Source: Roseomonas gilardii
GTDB taxonomy: Bacteria; Pseudomonadota; Alphaproteobacteria; Acetobacterales; Acetobacteraceae
Assembly: GCF_001941945.1 (NCBI RefSeq)
Contig: NZ_CP015584.1
Location: 310,001 to 374,000, forward strand
Direction of reading: 5' to 3'
DNA length: 64,000 nt
The position numbers and the translations under genes were made by a program. Under the pieces are notes generated by a model. The model ran no database searches, had not been told where the DNA came from, and worked only from the letters and a program-made list of their open reading frames with translations. This document shows, in pieces, positions 8,793 through 17,990 of the stretch (position 1 is the first letter of the stretch; each line of letters opens with the position of its first letter).

Positions 8793-10142
8793 TCAGGCCG
8801 CGGGGCTGACCGTCACCGCGGCGGCGGGGGCGCGGGCCCTGACGGAGGCCATGGTGAGCATGGCCAGGGCCGCGATGAAGGCCGGCACGGCGGCGACGCT
8901 GAACACCGTGTCGAGGCCCCAGCCCAGGGACAGCAGTACCCCACCCACCATGGAGCCGAGCACGGAGCCGATCCGCCCCACCGCATTGGCCCAGCTCACC
9001 CCGGTGCCGCGATTGGCGGTCGGGTAGTAGGCAGCGGAGAGGGCGTTGAGCCCGACCTGCGCCCCGGCCACACCGAAGCCGGCGCCGAAGATCGCGAAGA
9101 CCAGCAGGGCGGGCTGCGCCGTGGTGCTGCCGAGCAGGGCGACGAAGCAGCCGGCCAGGAGATAGGAGGCCGCCAGCACGCGGTGCGGCTCGAAGCGGTC
9201 CATCAGCCGGCCGATGATGATGGCGCCCACCGTGCCGCCGGTCGCCAGCGTGGCGGCCATCAGCGAGGCATTGGCGACCGAGAAGCCCGCCGTGGTGATC
9301 AGCAGCGGCAGCCAGGAGGAGAGCAGGTAGAAGACGAGCAGACTCATGAAGAAGGCCAGCCAGAGCAGCAGCGTGCCCGTGGCCAGCCCGCCACGGAAGA
9401 GCTGCGCCACGGGCGAGCCCTTGGGCCGACGGATGCCGGTGAAGACGGCGCCATCCAGCGGGGCGCCGGGCGCGATGCGGGCGAGGATGGCGGCGACACG
9501 GGAGGCCGGTGCGTCCCGCAGCACCAGGTAGCGCGGCGATTCCGGCAGCAGCGCCCAGAGCACCGGCACGAGCAGCAGCGGCAGGAGGCCGCCCAGCGCC
9601 AGGAGGCCCTGCCAGCCATAGGCCGCCACAATATGCGAGGCGGCGAGCCCCGCGGCGGCGGAGCCGATGGTGAAGCCGCAGAACATCAGCGTCACCAGCG
9701 TGGAGCGCCGGCGCTCGGGGCAGAATTCCGAGGTGAGGGTGATGGCGGCCGGCATGGCGCCGCCGAGGCCGAGTCCGGTGACGAAGCGCAGCGCCACCAG
9801 GGATTCGACCGAGGTGGCGAAGCAGGAGGCCAGGGTCGCCGCGCCGAAAAAGGCGGTGGCGCCGAGCAGCACGCGCTTGCGCCCGATCTTGTCCATCAGC
9901 GGGCCGAAGAGGAAGGCGCCGACCATGAGGCCGAACAGCCCTGCACCGAAGAGCGGGGCGAGCTGCGCCGGCGTCACGCCCCATTGCGCGCGTAGCGCCG
10001 GAGCGATGAAGCCGATGGCCGCCGTGTCGAAGCCGTCGATGGCCACGACGAGGAAGCAGAGCGTCATGACCATCCCCTGGAAGCGCGAGACGGGATGGGT
10101 GTTGATGAGATCCTGGACGTCGATGGATCGTGCGGTGGTCAT
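8793..10142 (-). CDS. MFS aromatic acid:H+ symporter (BenK/PcaK-like)
   Basis: The 449-residue, 12-helix AAHS permease has an N-terminal SIDVQDLINTHPVSRFQ stretch and a first helix with VAIDGFDTAAIGF (the DGFD motif). Its loop 2-3 is GPLMDKIGRKR and the central loop has LLPESPRYLVL. Known relatives import benzoate, 4-hydroxybenzoate or cis,cis-muconate with protons. The ATG at 10142 has CAGGAGG upstream; 24 extra in-frame codons before it look noncoding. Directly after catC in the array, it is the best candidate for the benzoate or muconate uptake step. Confidence 0.88.
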   Translation of the reverse strand: MTTARSIDVQDLINTHPVSRFQGMVMTLCFLVVAIDGFDTAAIGFIAPALRAQWGVTPAQLAPLFGAGLFGLMVGAFLFGPLMDKIGRKRVLLGATAFFGAATLASCFATSVESLVALRFVTGLGLGGAMPAAITLTSEFCPERRRSTLVTLMFCGFTIGSAAAGLAASHIVAAYGWQGLLALGGLLPLLLVPVLWALLPESPRYLVLRDAPASRVAAILARIAPGAPLDGAVFTGIRRPKGSPVAQLFRGGLATGTLLLWLAFFMSLLVFYLLSSWLPLLITTAGFSVANASLMAATLATGGTVGAIIIGRLMDRFEPHRVLAASYLLAGCFVALLGSTTAQPALLVFAIFGAGFGVAGAQVGLNALSAAYYPTANRGTGVSWANAVGRIGSVLGSMVGGVLLSLGWGLDTVFSVAAVPAFIAALAMLTMASVRARAPAAAVTVSPAA

Positions 10143-10238
10143 TACCGGAAGTCCTCCTGTTTGGGGATTATCGTTGTCATCGCAACCGGCAGTGGCCACG
10201 CCGCCACTCCGCAAACGGAGGCGACGGCGCGGGGGACG

Positions 10239-10517
10239 TCACGCGATCGAGGAGGGATGCCTCGCAAGCGGCGTGACGGTGATCTGCATGAAGGGGAAGA
10301 GGGGCAGGCCGGAGAGGATGGCGTGCAGCTCGTCGTGATCGGCCACGTCGAAGATGCTGACATTGGCGTAACGGCCGGTGACGCGCCAGATATGCGGCCA
10401 CTTGCCCTCGCGCTGCAGCTTCTGGGAGACGGCTTTCTCCTCGACCTTCAGGCGTTCAAAATCGTTCCTGTCCACGTCGTGCGGCACGTGGATGTCCATC
10501 TGGACGCAGTAGAGCAT
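10239..10517 (-). CDS. catC: Muconolactone delta-isomerase
   Basis: The 92-residue protein matches the usual length of CatC, a homodecameric isomerase turning (+)-muconolactone into 3-oxoadipate enol-lactone. The start is typical (MLYCVQMDIHVPHD), with a central KLQREGKWPHIWRVTGRYAN and a C-terminal LSGLPLFPFMQITVTPLARH. The ATG at 10517 is preceded by AAGGA at 8 bases. It is 20 bases after catB. The next step, enol-lactone hydrolase (catD/pcaD), is not in this window. Confidence 0.95.
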   Translation of the reverse strand: MLYCVQMDIHVPHDVDRNDFERLKVEEKAVSQKLQREGKWPHIWRVTGRYANVSIFDVADHDELHAILSGLPLFPFMQITVTPLARHPSSIA

Positions 10518-10537
10518 GGCAACCGTCCTTGTGTGGT

Positions 10538-11695
10538 TCAGGCGCGTGCGTAGCGGCGCAGCTTGTCCTGATCGAGGGTGACGCCGATGCCGGGACCGGC
10601 GGGAAGATGGATGTGGAAGTCCTCGAAGCGTAGCGGCTCCGTCACCAGGTCGTCGGTGAGGATCTGCGGCCCGAAATGTTCGCAGCCCCAGGCAAGGCTG
10701 CGCAGTCCGGCGAAGGCCTGCAGATGCGCCGCGGCGCCGACGGAGCTTTCCAGCAAGCAGCCGCCATAGAGGCCGATCCCGGCGGCCTCGGCGACAGCGG
10801 CAACCTTGCGAGTGTTCAGCAGGCCGCCATGCTTGACCAGCTTCAGCGAGACCACGTCGGCCGCGCCGCGCTGCGCCACGGCCAACATGTCATGCGCCGA
10901 GAAGACGCATTCATCGGCCATCAGCGGCACGGTGGAACGGCGGCGCAGCCGCGCCAGTCCGTCCAGGTCCCAGGCCGGCACGGGCTGTTCCACCAGCGTG
11001 ATACCGAGTTCCGCCAGCATCGGCAGGCAGCGCAGCGCCGTGGTCTCGTCCCAGGCCTGGTTGGCATCGACGATCAGCGTCGCGCGGCCTTCCAGTGCCT
11101 TGCGGAGATGGCGCAGCCGGGCCAGGTCGGTCTCCGGCGCCTGCGCGCCGATCTTGACCTTGAAGGTGTTGTGCAGGCGCGCGGCGATCTTCCGCTCCGC
11201 CTCATCGGCCTCCTGCACGGGGTCGCCCGAGGCCAGGGTCCAGAGTACGGGCACCCGGTCGCGCACCACGCCGCCCAGCAGCAGCGCGGCGGGGATACCG
11301 AGGGTCTTGCCCACCGCATCCATCAGCGCCGTCTCGATGGCGGATTTGGCGGCGGTGTTGCGCTTGGCGGCGGCATCGAGCTGAATGCCGATCAGCTCGA
11401 AGCGGTCCGCCGGCAGACCGGCGATGGCCGGGGCAAGATAGGTGTCGATGTTCGCCTTGATGCTCTCGACGCTTTCCTCGCTCCAACGTGGGCCACCGAG
11501 AGTCGCGGCCTCGCCAATGCCGGTGACGCCGTTGGCCAGCTTCACCTCGACGATGACATAGCTCTGGGCAGTGACGGACAGGGAGGAGAGCTTGTGCCGT
11601 CGCACCGTGGGCACATCCACGATGGTGCTGCGGATCGAGGCGATGGCGAGGTCACGCCGCAGGTCGGCCGGGGCGGTGATGGGGCTGTCGAGCAT
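10538..11695 (-). CDS. catB: Muconate cycloisomerase
   Basis: The 385-residue enolase-superfamily enzyme lactonises cis,cis-muconate to muconolactone. The residues expected for CatB are visible: the Lys pair in FKVKIG (K179 and K181), metal ligands in VDANQAW (D210), LVEQP (E236) and LMADE (D261), and K285 in SLKLVKHGG. The N-terminal capping domain (IRSTIVDVPTVRRHKLSSL) is typical. Two ATGs lie six bases apart; the second (11695) is spaced better from AAGG. It lies between catA and catC, 68 bases after catA, with a hairpin in that gap. Confidence 0.95.
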   Translation of the reverse strand: MLDSPITAPADLRRDLAIASIRSTIVDVPTVRRHKLSSLSVTAQSYVIVEVKLANGVTGIGEAATLGGPRWSEESVESIKANIDTYLAPAIAGLPADRFELIGIQLDAAAKRNTAAKSAIETALMDAVGKTLGIPAALLLGGVVRDRVPVLWTLASGDPVQEADEAERKIAARLHNTFKVKIGAQAPETDLARLRHLRKALEGRATLIVDANQAWDETTALRCLPMLAELGITLVEQPVPAWDLDGLARLRRRSTVPLMADECVFSAHDMLAVAQRGAADVVSLKLVKHGGLLNTRKVAAVAEAAGIGLYGGCLLESSVGAAAHLQAFAGLRSLAWGCEHFGPQILTDDLVTEPLRFEDFHIHLPAGPGIGVTLDQDKLRRYARA

Positions 11696-11728
11696 GGGCA
11701 TAACCTTGGATGGGGAAGGCCGTGGGGA

Positions 11729-11755
11729 CCCGGCCGCCACGATGGGACGGCCGGG
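11729..11755 (-). other. Intercistronic hairpin between catA and catB
   Basis: Perfect 8-base arms CCCGGCCG / CGGCCGGG with an 11-base loop, just downstream of the catA stop. It may stabilise catA mRNA or partly terminate transcription; this is inferred from structure only. Confidence 0.45.
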
Positions 11756-11763
11756 CGGCGGCA

Positions 11764-12693
11764 TCACGCGGCTTCGGCGTGGACGCGGTGGATCTCCGTG
11801 CTGGGCGCGGCCACCGCGTCGCGGTTGAGCACGAAGTCGAAGGTGATTTCGGCGAAGGGCGCGTTCAGGCCGCGCTTGTGCACCTCGGCCGGCTCGTCGA
11901 TGCGGCGCACCGGCGGGATCAGCTCGTCGCGCGTGGCGAAGGCGAAGTCGTCGTGCAGGTACTTGTCGCCGTCGATGTTGATCTGCGTCGTCAGTTTGCG
12001 GAAGCCAGGCGCAGTGACGAAGAAGTGGATGTGCGCCGGCCGGTTGCCGTGGCGGCCGAGATGGTTCAGCAGCTCCTGCGTCGGTCCTTCCGGCGGCAGG
12101 CCGTAGCCCGAGGGCAGGATGGAGCGGAAGCGGTAGCGGCCCTCGGCATCCGTCTCGATGCGGCGGCGGAGGTTGTACTTCTCCTGCGACGGATCGAAGA
12201 AGGAATAGCCGCCCAGGGTGTTGGCGTGCCAGACATCGACGATGGCGCCCGCCACCGGGTTGCCCTCCGCGTCCCGCACCTGGCCGTCCATGAACAGGAC
12301 CTCGCCTTGCTCGTTGCCGTCGTCGAGCCGGGCCTCGCCCTTGCAGAGCGGCGCACCGGCAATGTAGAGCGGCCCCTCGATGGTGCGCGGCGTGCCACCT
12401 TCGATGCCGGCCTTGCGCTCGGCCTCGTCCATGCGGATGTCAAGGAAGGTCTCCAGCCCGAGCCCAGCCACCAGCAGGCCGCCCTCGTTCGCCTGACCCA
12501 CCCGGGTCAGGTAGTCGACGGCGGACCAGACCTCGTCCGGCTGCACGTCGAACTCCTGGATGATCTTGAAGACGTCGGCGACGACGCGGTTGATGATCTT
12601 CTTCATCCGCGCATCGCCGTTGGCCTGCTCGAAGCCGCTGAGCTTGGTCAGTAGCGTCTGCACCTCAGGCATCTTCATCACGCTGTCGGTCAT
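11764..12693 (-). CDS. catA: Catechol 1,2-dioxygenase
   Basis: The 309-residue intradiol dioxygenase cleaves catechol to cis,cis-muconate with non-haem Fe(III). The N-terminal helical dimer domain (residues about 1-105, with KKIINRVVADVFKIIQEF) is followed by the catalytic beta domain. The four iron ligands of the family are present: Y163 (LGGYSFFD), Y197 (PSGYGLPPEG), H221 and H223 (RPAHIHFF). The ATG at 12693 has GGAGG ten bases before. It lies 52 bases after benD, linking the benzoate and catechol halves in one transcription unit. Confidence 0.96.
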   Translation of the reverse strand: MTDSVMKMPEVQTLLTKLSGFEQANGDARMKKIINRVVADVFKIIQEFDVQPDEVWSAVDYLTRVGQANEGGLLVAGLGLETFLDIRMDEAERKAGIEGGTPRTIEGPLYIAGAPLCKGEARLDDGNEQGEVLFMDGQVRDAEGNPVAGAIVDVWHANTLGGYSFFDPSQEKYNLRRRIETDAEGRYRFRSILPSGYGLPPEGPTQELLNHLGRHGNRPAHIHFFVTAPGFRKLTTQINIDGDKYLHDDFAFATRDELIPPVRRIDEPAEVHKRGLNAPFAEITFDFVLNRDAVAAPSTEIHRVHAEAA

Positions 12694-12745
12694 GGTTCTT
12701 TTCCTCCTGCTTGGCCGCCGGAGCGGCGACGGGGTTGGGGATGTG

Positions 12746-13540
12746 TCAGCCGGGATCGCCGCCCGAGACGGGTAGGGTGACGCCGGTGATGTAGGAGGCA
12801 TCGTCCGAGGCCAGGAACAGGATGGCGGCGGCCTGCTCCTCGGTCGTGCCGTAGCGGTGCATGAGGCTGGAGGAGAGGGTCTGCTCCACGATCTCGCGGA
12901 ACCAGGCCTTCTCCTGCTCCCCGATCTCCTGCGGGTTGCGCGGGATGCGGCGCGGCGGCGCCTCGGTGCCGCCGGGAGCGATGCCGCAGACGCGGATGTT
13001 GTGCGCGGCATATTCCATGGCGAGGCAGGCTGTGACGGCGTTCACACCGCCCTTCGCCGCCGCATAGGGCACGCGGTTGACGCCGCGCGTGGCGATGGAA
13101 GAGAGGTTGACGATCACCCCGCCCTTCGCCGCGATCATGGCCGGCAGCACGGCACGGCAGCACCAGAGCGTCGGAAAGAGCGAGCGGCGGATCTCCGCCT
13201 CGATCTGTGCCTCCCCATACTCGGCATAGGGCATGGCCCAGATCGTGCCACCGACATTGTTGATCAGGATATCGACGCGACCGAAGCGCTCCTGCGCCCG
13301 CTCGATGGCGGAGGCGGCACCGGCATAGCTTTCCAGATCCGCGGTAACGGCCAGGGCCTTGCCGCCCTCGGCCTCGATCTCCTGCCGCAGCTCGGCGACC
13401 AGTTCGGAACGGTCCACGAGGACGACGCTGCCGCCCTCCCGTGCCAGCCGCAGCGCCGTGGCTCGGCCGATGCCTTGCGCCGCGCCGGTGACGACGGCGA
13501 CCTTGCTGGCGAAGCGGCCTTCGTAAACACGCGTTCCCAT
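12746..13540 (-). CDS. benD: Benzoate cis-diol dehydrogenase (1,6-dihydroxycyclohexa-2,4-diene-1-carboxylate dehydrogenase)
   Basis: The 264-residue short-chain dehydrogenase converts benzoate cis-diol to catechol and CO2 with NAD. It has TGAAQGIG (residues 19-26), LINNVGGTIWAMPYAEYG (typical of BenD/XylL), catalytic Ser in VNLSSIATRG, and YAAAK for the Tyr/Lys pair. It begins one base after the benC stop. Order benA-B-C-D matches known ben operons. Confidence 0.94.
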   Translation of the reverse strand: MGTRVYEGRFASKVAVVTGAAQGIGRATALRLAREGGSVVLVDRSELVAELRQEIEAEGGKALAVTADLESYAGAASAIERAQERFGRVDILINNVGGTIWAMPYAEYGEAQIEAEIRRSLFPTLWCCRAVLPAMIAAKGGVIVNLSSIATRGVNRVPYAAAKGGVNAVTACLAMEYAAHNIRVCGIAPGGTEAPPRRIPRNPQEIGEQEKAWFREIVEQTLSSSLMHRYGTTEEQAAAILFLASDDASYITGVTLPVSGGDPG

Positions 13541-13541
13541 C

Positions 13542-14603
<1,062 letters not shown>

Positions 14604-15134
14604 TCAGATGTGGTAGATATCGACGACGTGGTGGATGTAGTCGTTCTTCAGGACGACCTTCTTGCGGGTGATCAGCGGCTGCGCGCCGCTGGTGTCGAGC
14701 GTATAGAAGGAGGTACCGAAATAGGTGTCGGTCGTCTTGTAGCGGAAGCTGAGATTCACCCAGTTGAAGCGCAGGCGACATTCGCCCGGCGTCTGCTCCA
14801 GGATCTCCACATTGCTGATGTTGTGCGAGGTGCGCGGCTCCGGCAGGCTGGTGGCGCTGGAACGTTCCGTGCGGATGCGGAAGACGCGGTCCTGCAATCC
14901 GCCCTTGTTGCCGTACCAGATCAGCGAGATCTCCGACTGCGGGTCCTCGGTCAGTTCGTCGTCGTCATCCCAGGCCGGCATCCAGAATTCGACATCCGGC
15001 GCATAGTGGGCGAGCCAGCCATCCCAGTCGCGATCGTCCAGGCAGCGTGCCTCACGATACAGGAACTGGCGGATATCCTCGGCGGAGAGCGTCTTCTGCT
15101 CCGTGGCGGACGGAGCTTCGAGCGTGATGGACAT
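14604..15134 (-). CDS. benB: Benzoate 1,2-dioxygenase beta (small) subunit
   Basis: The 176-residue subunit has a cystatin-like cone fold and supports the alpha3beta3 oxygenase hexamer. Family hallmarks are FLYREARCLDDRDWDGWL near residue 24, YAPDVEFWMPAWDDDDELT, ISLIWYGNKGGLQDRVFRI and the C-terminal KKVVLKNDYIHHVVDIYHI region. The start follows GAGGAGG by six bases. It begins ten bases after the benA stop. Confidence 0.95.
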   Translation of the reverse strand: MSITLEAPSATEQKTLSAEDIRQFLYREARCLDDRDWDGWLAHYAPDVEFWMPAWDDDDELTEDPQSEISLIWYGNKGGLQDRVFRIRTERSSATSLPEPRTSHNISNVEILEQTPGECRLRFNWVNLSFRYKTTDTYFGTSFYTLDTSGAQPLITRKKVVLKNDYIHHVVDIYHI

Positions 15135-15144
15135 GGTTTCCTCC

Positions 15145-16497
15145 TCAGCCCTTCGCCGCTTCCTGGGCCTGGGCCTGGGCCTTGCGCATCTCGTCGCGCC
15201 AGTATTCGTGCTGCAGCACGAAGAGGCCCTCGTCCTCCGTGCGAAGGCCGCTCATCAGCGGCTTCAGCCCGATCGCGTCGGCGGCCTCGTCGGCACCTTG
15301 GATCCAATGCGTCGCGCCGCGGCACATGTCGTTCCAGCGGGCGTTGCGGGCCATGTAGGACATCTGGCAGGCACGGAACTCCTCCAGGTCGTCCGGCGTC
15401 GCCATGCCGGAGGCATTGAAGAAATCCTCGTACTGGCGGATGCGATGGGCACGCGCCTCGGGCGCCTCCCCCTTCGGCGCGATGCAGTAGATGGTGACCT
15501 CGGTCTTATCCACGGCAATCGGTCGATAGGTGCGGATCTGCGAGGAAAACTGGTCCATCAGGTAGACGTTCGGGTAGAGGCAGAGATTGCGCGAACGCTG
15601 CACCATCCAGTCCGCGCGCGCCTGGCCGTACTGCGCCGCCAGCTCCTCGCGCCGCTCCCAGTTCGGCCGGTCCTGCGGATTGGCCCAGTTCGTCCACAGC
15701 AGCAGGTGGCCGTGCTCGAAGGAGTAGAAGCCGCCGCCCTGCTTCGCCCAGCCGCCGGCATCCATGGCGCGCACCTTGTCGCCTTGTTCCTGCTGCTTGC
15801 GCTGCTGCGTCGTGGCCGCGTAGTTCCAATGGACCGAGGAGACATGGTAGCCGTCGGCGCCGTTCTCCGTCTGCAACTTCCAGTTGCCGTCATAGATGTA
15901 GGAGGAAGAGCCGCGCAGCACCTCCAGTCCGTCCGGGGACTGGTCCACGATCATGTCGATGATCTTCGCCGCCTCGCCCAGATGATCGGCAAGCGGCAGG
16001 ACATCGGGATTCAAGCTGCCGAAGAGGAAGCCGCGATAGGCTTCGAAGCGCGGCACCTTCGTCAGGTCGTGCGAGCCGTCCTTGTTGAAGCTCTCGGGAT
16101 AGCCTGCGCCCTCGCCGTCCTTCACCTTCAGCAGCTTGCCGGAGTTGTTGAAGGTCCAGCCATGGAAGGGACAGGTGAAGCTGCTCTTGTTCGCCCGCTT
16201 GTGGCGGCACAGCATGGCGCCACGATGGGAACAGGCATTGATGAAGGCGTTCAGCTCGCCATTGCGGTTGCGAGCGATGAAGATGGGCTGCCGCCCCATA
16301 TGCGTGGTGAAGTAGTCGTTCTTGTTCGGGATCTGGCTCTCATGCGCCAGGTAGATCCAGTTTCCCTCGAAGATGTGCCGCATCTCCAGCTCGAAGAGGG
16401 CGGGGTCCGTGAAGATGTCCCGTGCCACACGGTAGGTACCGGCGGCGGCATCGTCTTCCAGGGCGGTATCGATCACTTGCTGCACGGAATCGAGCAT
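15145..16497 (-). CDS. benA: Benzoate 1,2-dioxygenase alpha (large) subunit
   Basis: The 450-residue Rieske oxygenase alpha subunit dihydroxylates benzoate to its cis-diol. The Rieske [2Fe-2S] ligands are C89, H91, C109 and H112 (ACSHRG ... TCPFHGW). The mononuclear iron ligands begin with H218 and H223 in [15 protein letters not shown]. The substrate domain ends with [20 protein letters not shown] lies seven bases before the ATG. This first gene of the twelve-gene minus-strand array is divergent from the LysR regulator, with 277 bases between. Confidence 0.96.
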   Translation of the reverse strand: MLDSVQQVIDTALEDDAAAGTYRVARDIFTDPALFELEMRHIFEGNWIYLAHESQIPNKNDYFTTHMGRQPIFIARNRNGELNAFINACSHRGAMLCRHKRANKSSFTCPFHGWTFNNSGKLLKVKDGEGAGYPESFNKDGSHDLTKVPRFEAYRGFLFGSLNPDVLPLADHLGEAAKIIDMIVDQSPDGLEVLRGSSSYIYDGNWKLQTENGADGYHVSSVHWNYAATTQQRKQQEQGDKVRAMDAGGWAKQGGGFYSFEHGHLLLWTNWANPQDRPNWERREELAAQYGQARADWMVQRSRNLCLYPNVYLMDQFSSQIRTYRPIAVDKTEVTIYCIAPKGEAPEARAHRIRQYEDFFNASGMATPDDLEEFRACQMSYMARNARWNDMCRGATHWIQGADEAADAIGLKPLMSGLRTEDEGLFVLQHEYWRDEMRKAQAQAQEAAKG

Positions 16498-16598
16498 CGT
16501 TTGCCTCCTTGTATGTTCTGGTTCTGATCCCGGATGCCCAGTGCGGGCGTCATGTCGCCGGCGGCTCCCGGTCGCACGCCGAGGCCTGCATGGGAGTG

Positions 16599-16685
16599 CT
16601 AGGCCGGGATGGGGGGATGCGGGATGTCGGGGCGGAAAGTGGGCCGAAGACGCGATGGCGGCTTTCCGGACGATACCTGGACCAT
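16599..16685 (-). CDS. Possible 28-residue leader peptide upstream of benA
   Basis: An ATG at 16685 stands six bases after a perfect GGAGG (16696-16692) and opens a 28-codon frame ending at TAG (16601-16599), about 100 bases before benA. The peptide is Pro/Arg-rich ([13 protein letters not shown], then HPPIPA). The ribosome site is as good as those of the structural genes and lies just after the predicted start of the ben transcript. No homologue is recognised; it could be a regulatory upstream ORF or chance. Confidence 0.35.
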   Translation of the reverse strand: MVQVSSGKPPSRLRPTFRPDIPHPPIPA

Positions 16686-16708
16686 TATTTTCCTCCTGCT
16701 TCGGCAGT

Positions 16709-16737
16709 TATTCACCGTGTGCAGCGCAGCAATCCAA
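16709..16737 (-). promoter_or_regulatory. Candidate benA promoter
   Basis: On the minus strand TTGGAT (-35; 16737-16732) is separated by exactly 17 bases from TGAATA (-10; 16714-16709), predicting a start near 16702. Its -35 box overlaps the proximal dyad, as expected for a LysR-activated promoter. The -10 match is weak. Confidence 0.45.
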
Positions 16738-16752
16738 GACTGAATCAGTCTT
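16736..16752. promoter_or_regulatory. Proximal LysR-type dyad (activation site)
   Basis: Perfect 8-base dyad AAGACTGA-A-TCAGTCTT centred at 16744, about -42 relative to the predicted ben transcript start. It sits 20 bases (two helical turns) from the BenM-type site, the usual spacing of LysR activation and recognition sites. Confidence 0.6.
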
Positions 16753-16756
16753 CACC

Positions 16757-16771
16757 ATACCCAGGAGGTAT
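16757..16771. promoter_or_regulatory. BenM/CatM-type operator ATAC-N7-GTAT (recognition site)
   Basis: Exact match to the ATAC-N7-GTAT consensus known for BenM and CatM, centred about -62 from the predicted benA start. It also covers the AGGAGG ribosome site of the divergent regulator gene, so bound regulator would lie across its own gene's initiation region. Confidence 0.7.
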
Positions 16772-16774
16772 CAA

Positions 16775-17680
16775 CTGGAACTCCGGCAGATCCGCTATTT
16801 CGTGGCCGTGGCGCGCGAGCGGAACTTCACCCGTGCGGCGGAGCTGCTGCACATCGCGCAGCCGCCGCTGAGCCGGCAGATCCAGCAGCTGGAGGATGAG
16901 CTGGGCGTGGTGCTCTTCGAGCGTGGCACGCGGCCGGTCCGGCTCACCGATGCGGGACGGGTGCTCTTCGGCCAGGCGGTGCAGGTGCTTGAGGTCGTGG
17001 ACGAGATGAAAGCGATCAGCCGCCGCCTGCAGGAAGCGGAGAAGCTGCGCCTCGGCATCGGCTTCGTGGCCTCGACCCTCTATGGCCGGCTGCCGGAGGT
17101 GATCCGCGCCTATCGCGCCGCGCGCCCGCAGGTGGAGCTCACGCTGCTGGAGCTGAACACTCTGGACCAGATCGCTGCCCTGAAGGACGGGCGCATCGAT
17201 GTCGGATACGGACGCATCCCCTTCGACGAGCCAGCCGTGGAGCGCACGGTGCTGCGCAACGAGAGGCTCGTGGCCGCTCTGCCGCTCCACCATCCGCTGA
17301 GTTTGCTCGAACGGCCGCTACGCCTCTCGGAACTGGCTGAGGCGCCGCTGATCGTCTATCCCAAGACGCCCCGGCCCAGCTTTGCCGACCAGGTTCTGGC
17401 ACTGTTCCGCGACCACGGGCTGCGCCCCGCCATGGTGCACGAGATGCGGGAATTGCAGACGGCGCTGGGGCTGGTCGCAGCGGAAAGCGGCATCTGTCTC
17501 GTCCCGGCCTCGGTCGAGACGCTGCGGCGCGACAACGTCGCCTATCGCCCGATCAAGGAGAAGGCGGTCTCGCCGGTGATCATGAGCACACGCAAAGGCG
17601 ACCGCTCGCCAGAGATCGCCCTGCTTTTGCAATTGGTGAAGGACATCTACCGGCGGGAGGGCATCGCGTTCGGCATCTGA
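16775..17680 (+). CDS. benM: LysR-type activator of the ben/cat array (BenM/CatM type)
   Basis: The 301-residue product is of normal LTTR length. The winged HTH begins LELRQIRYFVAVARERNFTR and continues LLHIAQPPLSRQIQQLEDEL; the effector domain starts near residue 90 (LRLGIGFVAS). BenM/CatM relatives respond to benzoate and cis,cis-muconate. The start appears to be CTG at 16775, six bases after AGGAGG and matching the usual M-E-L-R-H-L-R-Y-F start; the nearest in-frame ATG (16655) would add 40 unlike residues and lacks a ribosome site. It is divergent from benA. The symbol is assigned by context. Confidence 0.88.
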   Translation: MELRQIRYFVAVARERNFTRAAELLHIAQPPLSRQIQQLEDELGVVLFERGTRPVRLTDAGRVLFGQAVQVLEVVDEMKAISRRLQEAEKLRLGIGFVASTLYGRLPEVIRAYRAARPQVELTLLELNTLDQIAALKDGRIDVGYGRIPFDEPAVERTVLRNERLVAALPLHHPLSLLERPLRLSELAEAPLIVYPKTPRPSFADQVLALFRDHGLRPAMVHEMRELQTALGLVAAESGICLVPASVETLRRDNVAYRPIKEKAVSPVIMSTRKGDRSPEIALLLQLVKDIYRREGIAFGI

Positions 17681-17789
17681 GCAGCCGTGATCTCCGGCGA
17701 TGACCGTAACCACGTCCGGTGAGTCTAGATTTCCTCACACAGACTGCCATGGCGGGATACAAACAGATCATCCGGGAGGTCTTCCAACG

Positions 17790-17990
17790 AAGAGGCGCGC
17801 CTTAGCTCCTGGCTGCCGGCGCCTTGGGCGTCGGCAGCCTGTCCATTCCTGCTGTCCATGCCCAGGGTTCCTGCGCCCATACCCGCAGCACTCTACTCGG
17901 CTGGACTGGCTCATCCCTGTCATAGCCGACCCCATGGTCGGCCATGACCGAGTAGTTGAGCTGCTCAGTGAGACAGGCCTTGCGGAGCAA
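17790..17990 (+). pseudogene. Decayed Bug/TctC-like receptor gene
   Basis: After a GGGAGG at about 17774, the sequence encodes KRRAL and then, in a shifted frame, LLAAGALGVGSLSIPAVHAQ, a clear secretion signal ending AxA. It shifts again to RLDWLIPVIADP ... DRVVELLSETGLAEQ, resembling the PIRLIVP...VARLLAE region of Bug receptors, before running into the convergent MFS gene. At least two frameshifts and loss of the body mean it is nonfunctional. The signal peptide is convincing; the Bug identity is tentative. Confidence 0.45.

Noticed and set aside
7489-9984. 831-codon minus-strand frame spanning the monooxygenase and part of the upstream transporter
   Set aside because: Only residues from 8715 down match the monooxygenase family; the rest is a shadow of the AAHS gene.
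10676-12106. Long plus-strand frame opposite catB/catA
   Set aside because: Composition-driven antisense frame over genes with clear active-site motifs; no ribosome site or family match.
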